Positions 1 through 9,989 of a stretch of 64,000 bases of DNA are shown here, in pieces. Below the pieces are notes generated by a model that did not search any database, was not told where the DNA came from, and saw only the letters and a program-made list of their open reading frames with translations. The stretch is taken from positions 65,625,901 to 65,689,900 of the forward strand of contig JAWZYU010000009.1 of assembly GCA_038380435.1 (NCBI GenBank). Reading direction: 5' to 3'. Each line of letters starts with the position of its first letter. Position 1 is the first letter of the stretch. A program made the position numbers and the translations under genes. The DNA comes from Ryuthela nishihirai (Eukaryota > Arthropoda > Arachnida > Araneae > Heptathelidae).

Positions 1-65
1 GCTGTGTGGTACAGATCAACTCTCTCTCTCTCCACTTATATTTATCTTTGCAATCTTGGTCTTGT
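1..65 (-). mobile_element. Tail of a decayed LINE-like reading frame
   Basis: On the minus strand this edge reads as a short charged peptide (QDQDCKDKYKWRERE) that closely matches the peptide encoded on the same strand at 1110-1335. Such a 'D-x-D-R-x-x-W-R' ending resembles the extreme C-terminus of RTE/BovB-like LINE polyproteins. The two copies are about 1.1 kb apart in direct orientation with SINE remnants between them, so this is either a duplicated repeat or two separate insertions. It is truncated by the window edge. This is inference from a short match. Confidence 0.3.
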
Positions 66-189
66 CTTATTCATATCTCAGACTTCTCTACCTGTTTTGA
101 AATCCAAAACATTTGTATTTGGAACTAAAAATAGATAGAGTTACATTTGGAACACTAAAAGTAGATTAAAAAAAACTAAAAATATTTAT

Positions 190-388
190 TAATATTTATT
201 AGCATGTTTGTCTACTGATCAAAGAGACCTAGGTTTAGAGCCCCGGATAAGGCATGGATGTTTGTGTTCTTCTGCTGAGGACCAGCCATCCTCACAAATC
301 CCTTCTACTATGGCGTATTAAATTGAAAGATTCTTGTCAGACTTCTGTGACAAGCAGCTGTTTGACGAGGGTATATATATAATATCTA
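190..388 (+). mobile_element. SINE family A, degraded copy
   Basis: Family A is a tRNA-derived SINE. In good copies it starts with a tRNA-like head (A box TGGCCGAGTGG, B box GGTTCGAGCCC), then a body containing CTGCTGAGGTCCTGCCATCC and GACAGGCTCCTGTCAG, and ends GCAGCTGCTTGAGGG plus an AT-rich tail. Here the head is mostly eroded (the B box survives as GGTTTAGAGCC), the body is mutated, and the tail runs into TATATA. It is immediately followed by a family B fragment. Confidence 0.7.
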
Positions 389-389
389 C

Positions 390-612
390 CCTGCCCTCGT
401 GGAGAAAATATGACACTGAGGGGATTGGGAAGGCCGACGTCAGTTAAATGGGAAGTAAAATTTTAGCCTTGTGTGTAGGATAACTATAGCCTGTGCCATT
501 AAAACAGTAAGATTGAGGCAGGCTTCCATCTTTCTCCTAACAGCTGTACAGTGGGTCTTTGCTGTAACTAGGACATTTAGCCCATTGTGCAGAAAACAGA
601 GCCGCTCAGACG
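390..612 (+). mobile_element. SINE family B, degraded 3' part
   Basis: This matches the 3' two thirds of SINE family B (see the full copy at 35932-36317): a diverged 'ggaaggccgacgtcagttaa' block, 'cctaacagctgtacagtggg', 'acatttagcccattgtgcag' and the terminal 'gccgctcaga'. The tRNA-like head is missing. Its heavy divergence marks it as an old insertion. Confidence 0.65.
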
Positions 613-1109
613 AAATGTGTTAACTCAAGCATCATTCCATCCTCCTCACCCCAATAGACACGAGCAAGCCCGGATCTGAAAAAAAAAAAGAGAGGAAAAC
701 AAGAAACACAATCGAGCCGAAAAAACGTAAGAGGGGGGGGGGGGGCAAGAGGCTGTATTTCCAATGCAATATATCATTTTCCCCTCGTTTTATAAATTTT
801 TTTATATTTCTTGAAAAATCCATGAAACAAAATAAGTTTAGTAATATTTATTTCTATTACCCTTACTAGGACTCTGAAAAGGAATAGGAGATGTCCCACC
901 CCCCCTCCCTGGATCTTGTCCTTGGACTCGAGTATGTAACCCTCCACCCATAAGACTTTTTTTAGTCACATTACTGATGATCTGAAATGTAAAATAGAAC
1001 AGACTACTTTTGATTTAATCATTTGCCGAATTGAATCACTTACTCAATTACTTAACAATGTATTCTATAAAACTTAGACACAAAATTTTATTCTTTTCAC
1101 CCTCCAAAG
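613..1109. other. No gene seen
   Basis: AT-rich DNA with an A run near 680, a G run at 732-745 and a C-rich patch near 900. The short open frames here are low-complexity artefacts. I see no domain, RNA gene or recognised repeat. Confidence 0.6.
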
Positions 1110-1335
1110 TTTAAGTTGTGTGGTCCCAGTCAGCTCTCTCTATCCACTTATTTTTATCTTTGCAATCTTGCTCTTGAAGTCCTCTTTTCGGCATTCTTTT
1201 TTTCATACCATTTTTCCATCTCTTTCACCGTCTTCTTCCAGCGGGTTCTCATTTCCTTATTAAATTTATCCATCTTCCTTTATCCATCATATTCATAAGT
1301 CTTTCTCATTTTGATAATATTTTTTACACCTCCAA
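1110..1335 (-). mobile_element. Decayed LINE C-terminal remnant
   Basis: Read on the minus strand, the stretch encodes, across frame breaks, a charged peptide with 'RWKKTVKEMEKWYEKK' and then 'LQEQDCKDKNKWIERAD'. The layout resembles the conserved end of RTE/BovB-like LINE proteins (a W-rich helix, then D-A-x-D-R-x-x-W). The same end recurs at 1-65. It has no EN or RT motif, so the assignment is tentative. Confidence 0.35.
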
Positions 1336-2164
1336 TATTTTTATGTAATCTCTGATTGCTTTAGTTTCTTTATTTCTCATTTTATCTAGTCTTTGCTTCC
1401 TCGGATATCTTTTGCAATATCCACTTCGATTACTTTTATCTCAGATGCAAACCTTTCTCACAAAATCATTTTTGATTCTTATGTTAGAGTACTCTCTACA
1501 ATTGTATTAAAATCTATTCTTTAAAAATCAATTCAGCACTCTTACTGCTTTCTATTTTTGATCCTCTTATTTTAATAATCTTTCTTTAATTTTTTTTCAT
1601 CATACATTCCACTATTAATAACAGCTTTCTCTTTGTTGGGTGTTAAAAAACCAACATCAGAATCCAAAAAATGGAAACATTGGAAACTTTTTTCTTTGAA
1701 AAATTTCTAATTATGACATCTATTTTATGTAAAAAGATATAATCCAAGTAATTACAATCTTATGCCAGTTTTTAAGTAGAAAAACAAATTTAAATAGCTT
1801 TTAAAAGTTGTTATTAAAAAATAATAATGAAAAAACTTTTCAAAAATTGACACATGCATGCGTTTTAAAAACTGCTTTGGGAAAGGAATTAAGAGCAAAA
1901 GTCACACGAGTCTGATATCTCATGTTCAATGGGTTTATGTAGCTCATGAGCATATGGGTTTCGAGGTGAAGGGAGGCTCAGCTTAATGAGAGTCAATTTA
2001 CGGAGTGGAGGTGAGCTCTGCCTGGCTCGGCTGCGGTTAACTCCGTTCTCCCTTCGGGTGAAGGACGGGGGGGGGACGACAAACCAGCAAGAGTCCATTT
2101 CAAAACTCGGCCGGTTTGGTATTCTGAGGTACTTCGTTTTCCAAGGCCCGTGGTAGTTAAAGGG
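1336..2164. other. No gene seen; GC-rich island of unknown origin at about 1925-2160
   Basis: The first 580 bases are AT-rich with no supported feature. From about 1925 the composition changes sharply (GC-rich, with the short inverted pair cccttcgggtgaagg near 2050 and a run of G). This GC-rich patch abuts a minus-strand SINE B and the 5' end of LINE copy A. It does not match the 5' leader of LINE copy B at 52260-52778, so it is probably another repeat I cannot name. Confidence 0.4.
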
Positions 2165-2380
2165 TTAACGTGCACAGGGTATGGCTCTCCTGCACACGGT
2201 TCAAAGGCTTAACCTCTCATCTGAAGGGCGGCGGCCTTTCTAAGCCCATTGGTGTCCCCCTACTGACCGTGGACATGGCTGAGAGTTTTGTGGAGATAAA
2301 TCTCAACGCTGGCCCACCTGGGACTCGAACCTAGGAACTGCAGATTATGAAATTGGCACACTATCAACTGAGCCACCGCT
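2165..2380 (-). mobile_element. SINE family B, minus strand, head plus body
   Basis: Reverse complement of family B. It carries 'acgtgcacagggtatggctc', 'ggcggcctttctaagcccat', 'ggagataaatctcaacgctg' and a tRNA-like B box seen as GGGACTCGAACCT. The 3' third of the family is missing. It ends directly against the start of LINE copy A at 2381. Confidence 0.8.
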
Positions 2381-5300
2381 CTTTAGCAATGGGGGAACGG
2401 GACTTTCCTCCATGCCTCCGATTAGGGAGCTATTTGACATTATCAAAATTCCCTCCGTCAATAAACATTCAGACATCCTACTAACCATTTTCTCTCCATA
2501 TATAGTTGGAATATGAGGAGTCTGCACAGAGCTTATTCTCTTGATGTCCACACACAAGAATTCCACCATTATAATTTAGATATTCTCGGCTTGCAAGAGA
2601 CCAGACTGACAGATAAAGGTCAGATTCTGAAATTTCTCTTTTCAGGGAGGGAAGATAATAAGCATCTCCAAGGTGTAGGTCTGCTTCTCAGAAGAAACGC
2701 TAGTGATGCTCTTTGAGGATATGAGCGCATTAATGAAAGGTATCTTACAGCAAAATTTCAGACAAGCGTTAAAGACTTGAATGTTATCTGTTGTTATGCC
2801 CCCACTGAGGATGCCGATGAGTATGAAAAGGATAGGTTTTATGGACAACTTCAGAATATTTTGAATTCTGTCAAGAAAGGAGATATTACCCTTGTTCTTG
2901 GTGACTTCAATGCCAAAGTTGGTACTGACTCTGACATTTGGGGAGGAGTGATAGGCCCTTTTGGTATTGGTAGCTGCAATGGCAATGGGCAACGTCTCCT
3001 ACAGGTAAGTAAACTCAATGGTTTCAGAATAACTAACACTTATTACAAACACCGCGACATACAGAAGTACACATGGGTTTCACCTGATGGGCTACATAAG
3101 AATATGATTGATTATATATTAATTAACAGCAAATGGGCTAGTTCTGTTAGGAATACCAGGTCATATAGGGGATCTGAAATTGGATCTGACCATTACCTTG
3201 TTAAAAGTGTCTTGCAACTTAAACTTAAAAAGTGTTGTGTTTGGATTAATAATTTTACCTTTAATTCTGAAGCTCTGAAAGACCCAGTTATAACTAAAGC
3301 TTACCGTTATAGGTTACATAGTCATTGTGACAGTCATGGTTTGCTTACTACTGAAGTTGAGGAACAGTGCGACCATTTTAAACAGGCTTTTTTGGAAACC
3401 AACAATACTCTTTTAGGGAAAAAGGAGCAGAGGAGACAGAATTATTTGAGTGATGAGGCACTTGAGCTTATTTCAGAAAGAACTGTATGAATGTCCTTAA
3501 TCAAAACCCTACTAGTTCTAATAGAAAGGATTACAGAGAGCTTAATAAATGTGTAAAGGATCAGTTAGCTGCTGATAAGAATCTTTGGCTTGATGGCTTG
3601 GCTGAAAAAGCCAAGAAAGCAGTTAGCACAACAGCAGAGAGCTGTATCAGATAGTTAATGTTTTGTGTGGTAGAAAACGGACAGATATATAGGTATTGAA
3701 GAATAAACAAAGTAAGGTTATAAAATGTAATGATTCTATCATGGCTAGGTGAGCTGAGCATTTCAGTGATGTTTTAAACAATGTGGTTAGTTCTACTCCC
3801 ATTGTTTGTAATGATGATAGATGCATTATTGTCTTTAATGTTGGCCTTCTCTTACAGTCTGAAATTATTCTGGAAATTTCTAAACTTAAACCACATAAAC
3901 CCTCAAGGGTGCATGAAATTATTTCTGAAATACTCAGAGCTAGGAACGTTTCATTTACCACATGGATGACAAAAATTTTGAATATCTTTTATGATAAAGG
4001 CACTGTTTGTAAGGATATTATTACCAGAGCTATTATCCCTATATTTAAAAAAGGTAATTGCAGTTCTTGCGATTATAGGGGTATCAGCCTACTTTCAGTT
4101 CCAGGTAAAGTTCTTTGCATCATTTTGCTTAATTGAATTAAGAATCTGAATCACAGACAATTGCACGATGAGCAGTGTGGATTCAGAATTGATAGAGGAT
4201 GTGTATATCAGATTTTTTCACTTAGGAAGATTCTTGAGGAATGTTTAGGATTTCAGAAGCCTTTAGTTACAAGCTTTTGTTGAATTCAAAGAGGCTTCTG
4301 ATTCTGTTGATCGTGAGATCAAATGGCATACCAGACAAGTTAGTTAATAAAATGATATCTCTCTATAATAGCACCGAATCATGTATGAGAGTTAGTAAGG
4401 CTTGTAGGGCATTGTTTTTGATGTTTGATAAGGGTGCATTTAGTCTCCTTTTCTCTTTGGTTTGGTTATTAATAATGTTATTCAAAATTTACTGTCAGGG
4501 AAAGAATTTTAGCCTCAAATGGTCAAGAGATCTGAAAATTTCTTACTTAGATTATGCTGATGATTTAGTTCTTTTGGCAAATGATGTTGATTCTTTCTTT
4601 AGGGCTGTTGATGAGATTGGTAATAGAGTAGGTTTGTGATAAACAGAGAAAACTAAAGTGATGAAAATTAGTCAGCCAGGTTGTGTTCTGTCAATCTGAA
4701 TGGTTGCATTGTTGAGCAGGTGTCTGTTTATTTATCTTGGAAACTATGTAACAGATACTGATGATGTGCGATATGAGATTAAAAGACGAATAGGGATTGC
4801 TGCTTGGACTTTTAAGAAACTATGGAGAGTGTGGAGAAAGAGGCGTATAGATCTAAAGACTAAAATTAGACTTTATGATAGTTTGGTTCTTTCTAGAGTT
4901 AGTTATGGTAGTGAAACTTGGGCCTGTTGTAAGCAATGTAAGAAGAAATTTAATGCTTCTGATTCTATATGCTTACGCATTATCTTGGGCAAGTGATTCA
5001 GCTTTGGTTGTAATAATGAGGTTAGGCAAAATAGTTGGCAACCTCCTATAAACATCATATTGTGCATAGAAAGACTGCTGGTTTGGACATGGTGCCCATA
5101 TGCATAGCTATAGATTAACGAATAGGGTTATGAGCAGGTGCCTAAAGGCATCAGAAAGGGGAGAGACCTATGATGCGGTGGGCAGACAATGTCAAACACC
5201 AAACTAGGTCATGTTTCAGATTGTCTGCCCACCGCATCCTAGGTCTTTGGTGTTGTCAAACATAAAAACAAGTTTTGTTTGTTTTTGTCAAATCATGACC

Positions 5301-5440
5301 TGGAATTGGTGTACAGCCTACTTTCTGTTCCAGGTAAAGTTCTTCGCATGATGATGCAGCTCTGGATAGTATGTTTGGAGAACTAAATTGCACTATCTAA
5401 TTGGACCTGCATAGCACATGGCTTGAGGATGATGATAGTG
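2381..5440 (+). mobile_element. LINE copy A (RTE-like non-LTR retrotransposon), old and rearranged
   Basis: Plus-strand copy of the LINE family seen intact-ish at 53571-56545. An APE-type endonuclease occupies roughly 2510-3200: 'YNLDILGLQETR', 'LVLGDFNAKVGTD', 'KYTWVSPDG' and 'IDYILINSKW...GSDHYLVKS' with the catalytic D and SDH motif. A linker follows to 3960. The reverse transcriptase is at about 4010-4640, with 'IIPIFKKGN', 'YRGISLLSVPGKVL' and the catalytic 'LDYADDLVLLAND' (FADD-type box). A C-terminal domain follows at 4700-5000. The frame is broken many times. After 5190 a short inverted LINE piece and a second RT fragment interrupt it, then the real 3' end resumes and stops at a GATGATGATAG tail. 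The domain order is that of one-ORF RTE/BovB-like elements; the clade is inferred. Confidence 0.9.
2777..3490 (+). pseudogene. LINE A endonuclease reading frame (longest open part)
   Basis: A 237-codon open stretch of the LINE A polyprotein. It covers the middle and end of the APE-like endonuclease, which nicks target DNA to prime reverse transcription, plus the start of the linker. Visible landmarks are 'VICCYAPTEDADE', 'GDFNAKVG' (metal-binding D/N), 'TWVSPDGLHKNMIDYIL' and the terminal 'GSDHYLVKSVLQLKLKK'. The first endonuclease strand lies upstream in another frame at 2513-2716, so at least one frameshift or stop separates them. The stop near 3490 falls where copies B and C read through. 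It is not functional as written. Confidence 0.85.
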
Positions 5441-6032
5441 CAAAGTAAAATCCGTATCAGAGCGTGTACAACGGCGAATTGTTAAATAATTTTTACGTCA
5501 AGATATGATTATTGTTTTAGTTGAGATTGGCAATGTTGAATAGTTCTCGAAGCTGATTAAATATAAAGCGAAAAATGTCCAACGAGAAGAGTCGAGCGAC
5601 ATCAAACGTATGATGAGGAACTAAACATCACGTGATCCCTATATTTCTATGGTTACTTGCAAAGTTATGCAAAACCGCCGGCTTTGGGAAACGTGTTAGC
5701 AGCATGGCAAAGTACTGCATGTGGAACTCTAGGTTTCTTGGTTGTAAGACAACTTCTGCTATTATAAATAAAAGGATTATTAGATTTCGGAGGATGAGGA
5801 GCAATAAGTTACGTAAATCCATGAAATGTAGTGTATTAGTAATATTTTTAAATGCAGGGTTCAATCCGAGGAAAAATTTCTAAGTTAAGTACTCATCGCT
5901 ATTACTGTGGTAGGTATGCTGCTAACTGTGCGCATTTTTACTACGAGTCATCCAGCTTTGATCAGTGGTAAAGCATCCATGGAAGTAATGGTTCTCTTAA
6001 AATTATCATAAACAAAAAAAGAATTATAAATT
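5441..6032. other. No gene seen
   Basis: An 83-codon plus-strand open frame at 5632-5883 and its minus-strand shadow show no recognisable domain, signal or family resemblance. I would not call it a gene. Confidence 0.5.
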
Positions 6033-6232
6033 AAAATAAATACCCCCTCAAGCAGCTGCTTGCCACAGAGGTCTGACAGGAGCCTGTCAGTTTATATGCC
6101 AGAGTAGAAGGTTTGAGAGGATGGCAGGACCTCAGCAGAAAAACGACACATACATTCTTGCCTTACCTGGGGCTCGAACCCAGGTCCCTTAGATCAAGAG
6201 CCAAGCGTGCTAACCACTCGGCCACGGGACGG
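6033..6232 (-). mobile_element. SINE family A, full length, minus strand
   Basis: Good copy of family A in reverse: 'taccccctcaagcagctgct', 'gacaggagcctgtcag', 'ggatggcaggacctcagcag', B box as GGGCTCGAACCCAGG, A box as CCACTCGGCC, ending at the head 'cgggacgg'. The tRNA-like head with intact A and B boxes implies an internal pol III promoter, as is usual for tRNA SINEs. The A box form with GAGTGG resembles Leu/Ser-type tRNAs. Confidence 0.85.
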
Positions 6233-6914
6233 ATATAAATGTTTTAATGTAAAAGAAAAAGTATTTTCTTAACTTCAATAAGTTTATTCTAATATAAACT
6301 TTATATCTATATAATATTTTGCGAGTTTCCTTGTTATACTATACTCTATAATTAACAGAGGCACCAATTTGCTAGGATAGTTGAGCTAGGAGTGTATGAA
6401 GAACCTTGCTTCCTCGTTACTGCAGTGTGTACAACGGAAGTCCCATTTTCCATATTCAACCAGCTGAAATTTCTCTTATGGACACAACCAGCATAAATTT
6501 TTCTTATGGACTCAACTTATCTTCTCACTTTTTAGATTGCGTCATAGCTTTCTCACTAGCTGCTAGAGGTCGTTAAAGTGTTCCCTCTGTATTAGATTCC
6601 GCCATTATCATTCTTCATCATCAAGTCAAGTCGTTGCCTACGGTCAAATCAATCAAAGATAAGTGTAATTATTTTAAATTATATTTTAGAAAAACAAATC
6701 TTGGTCATCCTTAATTAAACAGCTTTCACTCATTCCAAATTATAAAAGAATTTCCTATTAGTAATGTTTGGTTGAGAAAGTTAATCGTGTTTATTTCATT
6801 CATAAACGATCTAATTGCCTCGAATATTTAGCGAAGAGATTTATAACTTTATTACTACGTTTTACTGTTCTCCTCATTACCGTAATAACTAGAGATATTT
6901 TTATTACTATCATA
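6233..6914. other. No gene seen
   Basis: AT-rich; the 63-codon open frame at 6768-6959 has no recognisable feature. Confidence 0.5.
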
Positions 6915-7737
6915 GACATAGGCGTAGATTGGCTTTTGGCGCCCTTGGCAAATTTGTAATTGTCCGCCCTTGTTCAGTTATTAAAAAAAATACACTTTAT
7001 TTATATTATATATTTATTGTCATTATTTTTGACATACATTATTTTTTGACAATAAATATATATTATATATTTATTGTCATTATTTTAATACAGTTACATG
7101 AATAAATATTAATTGGACATCAATAATTGCAAAAAGAAATTGCAATTAATTATTTTTTAAAGTAATTTAATTTTTCCTACTTTTTTGTTGCAAAATCGTT
7201 AATAATCTCATCAAAAGTAATTTTTCGGAGTCAGTTCTAGCTCGATTGATAAGAAACAAAGTGATGATGTACGCTCCTGTCCATATGTTGATCTTAAACA
7301 ATCCTGGGGTTTATAAACAAAATAATTCAATATAATGTATAAATTATGAACTCCAGCCAAAGAAAAAGATATCTATGTAACAAAATTTTATTTTATAACG
7401 GCATGATTTTTAAAAGCAATATGAACAGTTAGAAATTGCGCCCCAAAGCTGTTTTATGGCTTGCGCGGTGCAGGGGGGGGGGGGGGCTAATTGTCCGCCG
7501 ATAAAAGAAAAAAATTACTTTTGTAGGAAATAACGAAAATTTATAATATGTTGTCTTGATGATACGACGGTATAAACAATACGTATTAAATTCAACGAAC
7601 TAGGGGTGGCTAATCATTCTATTTTTGTTTGCACATAAACGTCAGATATCGTGGAACGGATCGTGACGCTCCAGCACCGCCCTGTGATTCCGGCGCCCTT
7701 GGCACCTGCCTCGATGCCAACATGTTCCTACGCCTCT
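6915..7737. mobile_element. Possible DNA-transposon relic with AGGCGTAG ends
   Basis: The left edge reads ATAGGCGTAG and the right edge is its near inverse (CCTACGCCTCT). 'ggcgcccttggca' occurs near both ends in direct orientation (about 6940 and 7698). The interior is very AT-rich, with two direct copies of ttatatatttattgtcatta (near 7006 and 7063) and a G run at 7473-7486. There is no coding capacity. Classification is not possible from what is visible, and the boundaries are approximate. Confidence 0.3.
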
Positions 7738-7922
7738 GATTATAGCTATAACAGTAAACAAAAAAAATATTCTTATATTTTGTGGGAAAAGTGGAGGTTT
7801 ACTATCTACAATTCGCCAAGGCTATACTCAGTATACGAAAAATATAACTTGTGAAACATTTCAGTCACATCAAGATAATGTTGTATCGCTGTACCCATTG
7901 TAATGCACTGCATTCAAATATA

Positions 7923-8013
7923 CAGGGTGATTCAAAACTTATCGTTCAAATTTCGTGGGGAGGTAGGGAATACGTCAGGAAACCGATTTCACATAGGAAA
8001 ATATGTCCGCAAA
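7923..8013 (+). repeat. Left terminal inverted repeat of the mariner-like element
   Basis: 91 bp, matching 9300-9390 in inverse with about two substitutions (near 7991 and 8002). It begins CAGGGTG next to the TA duplication and ends at GTCCGCAAA. It is expected to contain the transposase binding sites. Confidence 0.93.
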
Positions 8014-8118
8014 AGTACGCATGCGTATGTAGAGGGCACTGTGTGTATCCAACCAGTGTACAGCTCGCCCGACCACTCCCGCTGTCATCAGTGTACGAGC
8101 TGACTTACTAGTGATAAG

Positions 8119-9195
8119 ATGAATCGTTTTACGCATCAAGAGCTAGCAGATATGCATCTCGCATATGGGGCAGCTGGCGAAAGCGGCCGCTGAGCTAGGC
8201 AAGTTTACGAAGACCGATACCCCAACAGAAGAATACCACAGCATCAAATGTTTGCACGTGTGCATCGCAATCTGCGCGAACGTGGTTCACTGCGCAGCAA
8301 CATGCAGGATACGGGGAGAAGACGACTGACGCGGACTGTCAACGTCGCAGAACAAGTCCTACATTCCATCGAAGATAATCCGAATACCAGCACACGAGCT
8401 ATTGCTCAGCAGCTTGGGGTCTCTCAGCCAGCAGTGTGGTGGATACTGCACGAGGAAAGTGTGCATCCTTACCATCTGCAAAGGGTGCAGTTACTGCATC
8501 CTGACGATTATCCGAAGCGTGTGGAATTTGCACAATGGTTCATGCAGAAAGGTGCCGTGGACCCCAGTTTTCCAGCTTCTGTCCTTTTTACAGATGAAGC
8601 TTCATTCAGTCGTGAAGGTGTGTTCAATACACACAATTCACATGTGTGGGCTTACGACAACCCGCATGGTACGAGAAGTCACGCTGCGCAACATCGTTTT
8701 GCCGTAAATGTGTGGGCTGGAATCATTGGTGACTGTTTGTTGGGACCTTACTTGCTACCGCCCCGATTGGACGGCCGGAAATACCTAATATTTCTCGAGA
8801 CAGTGTTACCGACTTTTCTGGGCGCTGTTGCTGCGCATATCCGCCGAAATATGTGGTATCAACATGACGGGGCTCCAGCCCATAGCACAATTGTTGCGCG
8901 TGATTACCTGAAACGAACATTCGGAGCTCGATGGATCGGTAGAGGTGGACCGATCGCTTGGCCACCCAGGTCACCTGATTTATCGCCCATGGATTTCTTT
9001 TTTGTGGGGGCCATGAAATACCATGTGTACGAGACTCCCGTCGACAGTGAAATGGACCTTGTTGCACGAATAGTGGCCGCTGCAGGCATTGTCCGTGATA
9101 TGCCAGGCGTTTTTGAAAATGTTCGGTGGTCAATGCAACGGCGCTGTGAATCCTGTGTCCGTGTAAATGGTCGCAATTTTGAGCACCTACTGTAA
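8119..9195 (+). pseudogene. Mariner-like DDE transposase with one premature stop
   Basis: From the ATG at 8119 the frame runs 358 codons to TAA at 9193-9195, broken only by TGA at codon 25 (8191-8193), a position where relatives carry a basic residue, so a CGA to TGA change is likely. The N-terminal DUF4817-like helix-turn-helix ('RQVYEDRYPNRRIPQHQMFA', 'RVHRNLRERGSL') is followed by a second HTH ('NTSTRAIAQQLGVSQPAVW') and the DDE catalytic core: 'VLFTDEASFSREG' (first D), 'WYQHDGAPAHS' (second D) and 'WPPRSPDLSPMDFF' (third D). Exactly 36 residues separate the second and third D. An internal ATG at 8248 gives a 315-aa product lacking most of the first DNA-binding domain. The protein would bind the TIRs and excise the element. 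Confidence 0.92.
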
Positions 9196-9299
9196 ACCTG
9201 TACTTTACCTTGTTGGAATAAAAGTCACATTCGTTACCACTTAACTGTACTGTTTCCTTGTGTTCACTTTACTTGTCCATTTTGTTCATGTAGATGACG

Positions 9300-9390
9300 T
9301 TTGCGGACATACTTTCCTATGAGAAATCGGTTTCCTGACGTATTCCCTACCTCCCCACGAAATTTGAACGATAAGTTTTGAATCACCCTG
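9300..9390 (-). repeat. Right terminal inverted repeat of the mariner-like element
   Basis: Inverse partner of 7923-8013, ending CACCCTG against TA at 9391-9392. It lies about 105 bp after the transposase stop, with AATAAA near 9218 as a possible polyadenylation signal. Confidence 0.93.
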
Positions 9391-9392
9391 TA

Positions 9393-9989
9393 TGCAATTA
9401 GATGCATTGAAAATTTTTGAAAGTGTAATAGAAACCTGTGAAAGAAAATTTAAAACTCGAAAGTTACGTAAGTAATCGTTGAAATATTTGAAAACGACAT
9501 ACAGGCAGTGCTCTGATACGAATATATTAACAACCGGGTATGTGTATAATTTTTTTACTTTACTCTTATTTCAACATATAAAGACACGAAAACGCATCTA
9601 GGGAATCTTTTCGTGTATAAAATTTAGCTTTCAATTATGCCGACACACTTCTTGTAAATGACATGTGCCACGTGCTGGCTAATACCGGAAGTGATGGGCA
9701 GATATTTCGTTTGTGTGGTAACTTTTAATACTAAAGTAATAAATTTATAGCAGAATTGTTCATCGTTTCCTTTTTCTCCAGTATTCACGAATTACTACCG
9801 AGCCAGCGTATTGTACGTCGCGATAATGATTTAATAAGTATTTTTTTTAAACATATAGATATAATGTTGGGTTAGAATTACCCACTTTTCCTATTTAAGC
9901 AGTGATTATACCGATAATTTCGAGGAACTTGGCATAAGCTGTATCGTACTCTGAAAAGTTCAATTCGTACCAGGGACGTAGCGAAAGAC
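9393..9989. other. No gene seen
   Basis: Unique-looking AT-rich sequence with no supported feature. Confidence 0.5.

Larger units (their letters stand above)
7923..9390 (+). mobile_element. Near-complete mariner-like transposon (DUF4817-type) with 91-bp TIRs
   Basis: A complete cut-and-paste element. The left end CAGGGTGATTCAAAAC and the right end GTTTTGAATCACCCTG are inverted and continue pairing for about 91 bp with only about two mismatches. The element is flanked on both sides by TA (7921-7922 and 9391-9392), the target duplication expected of the IS630/Tc1/mariner superfamily. One transposase frame fills the interior (8119-9195). The high TIR identity and single coding lesion suggest a recent insertion. 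The TIRs are longer than in classical mariners. Confidence 0.93.
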
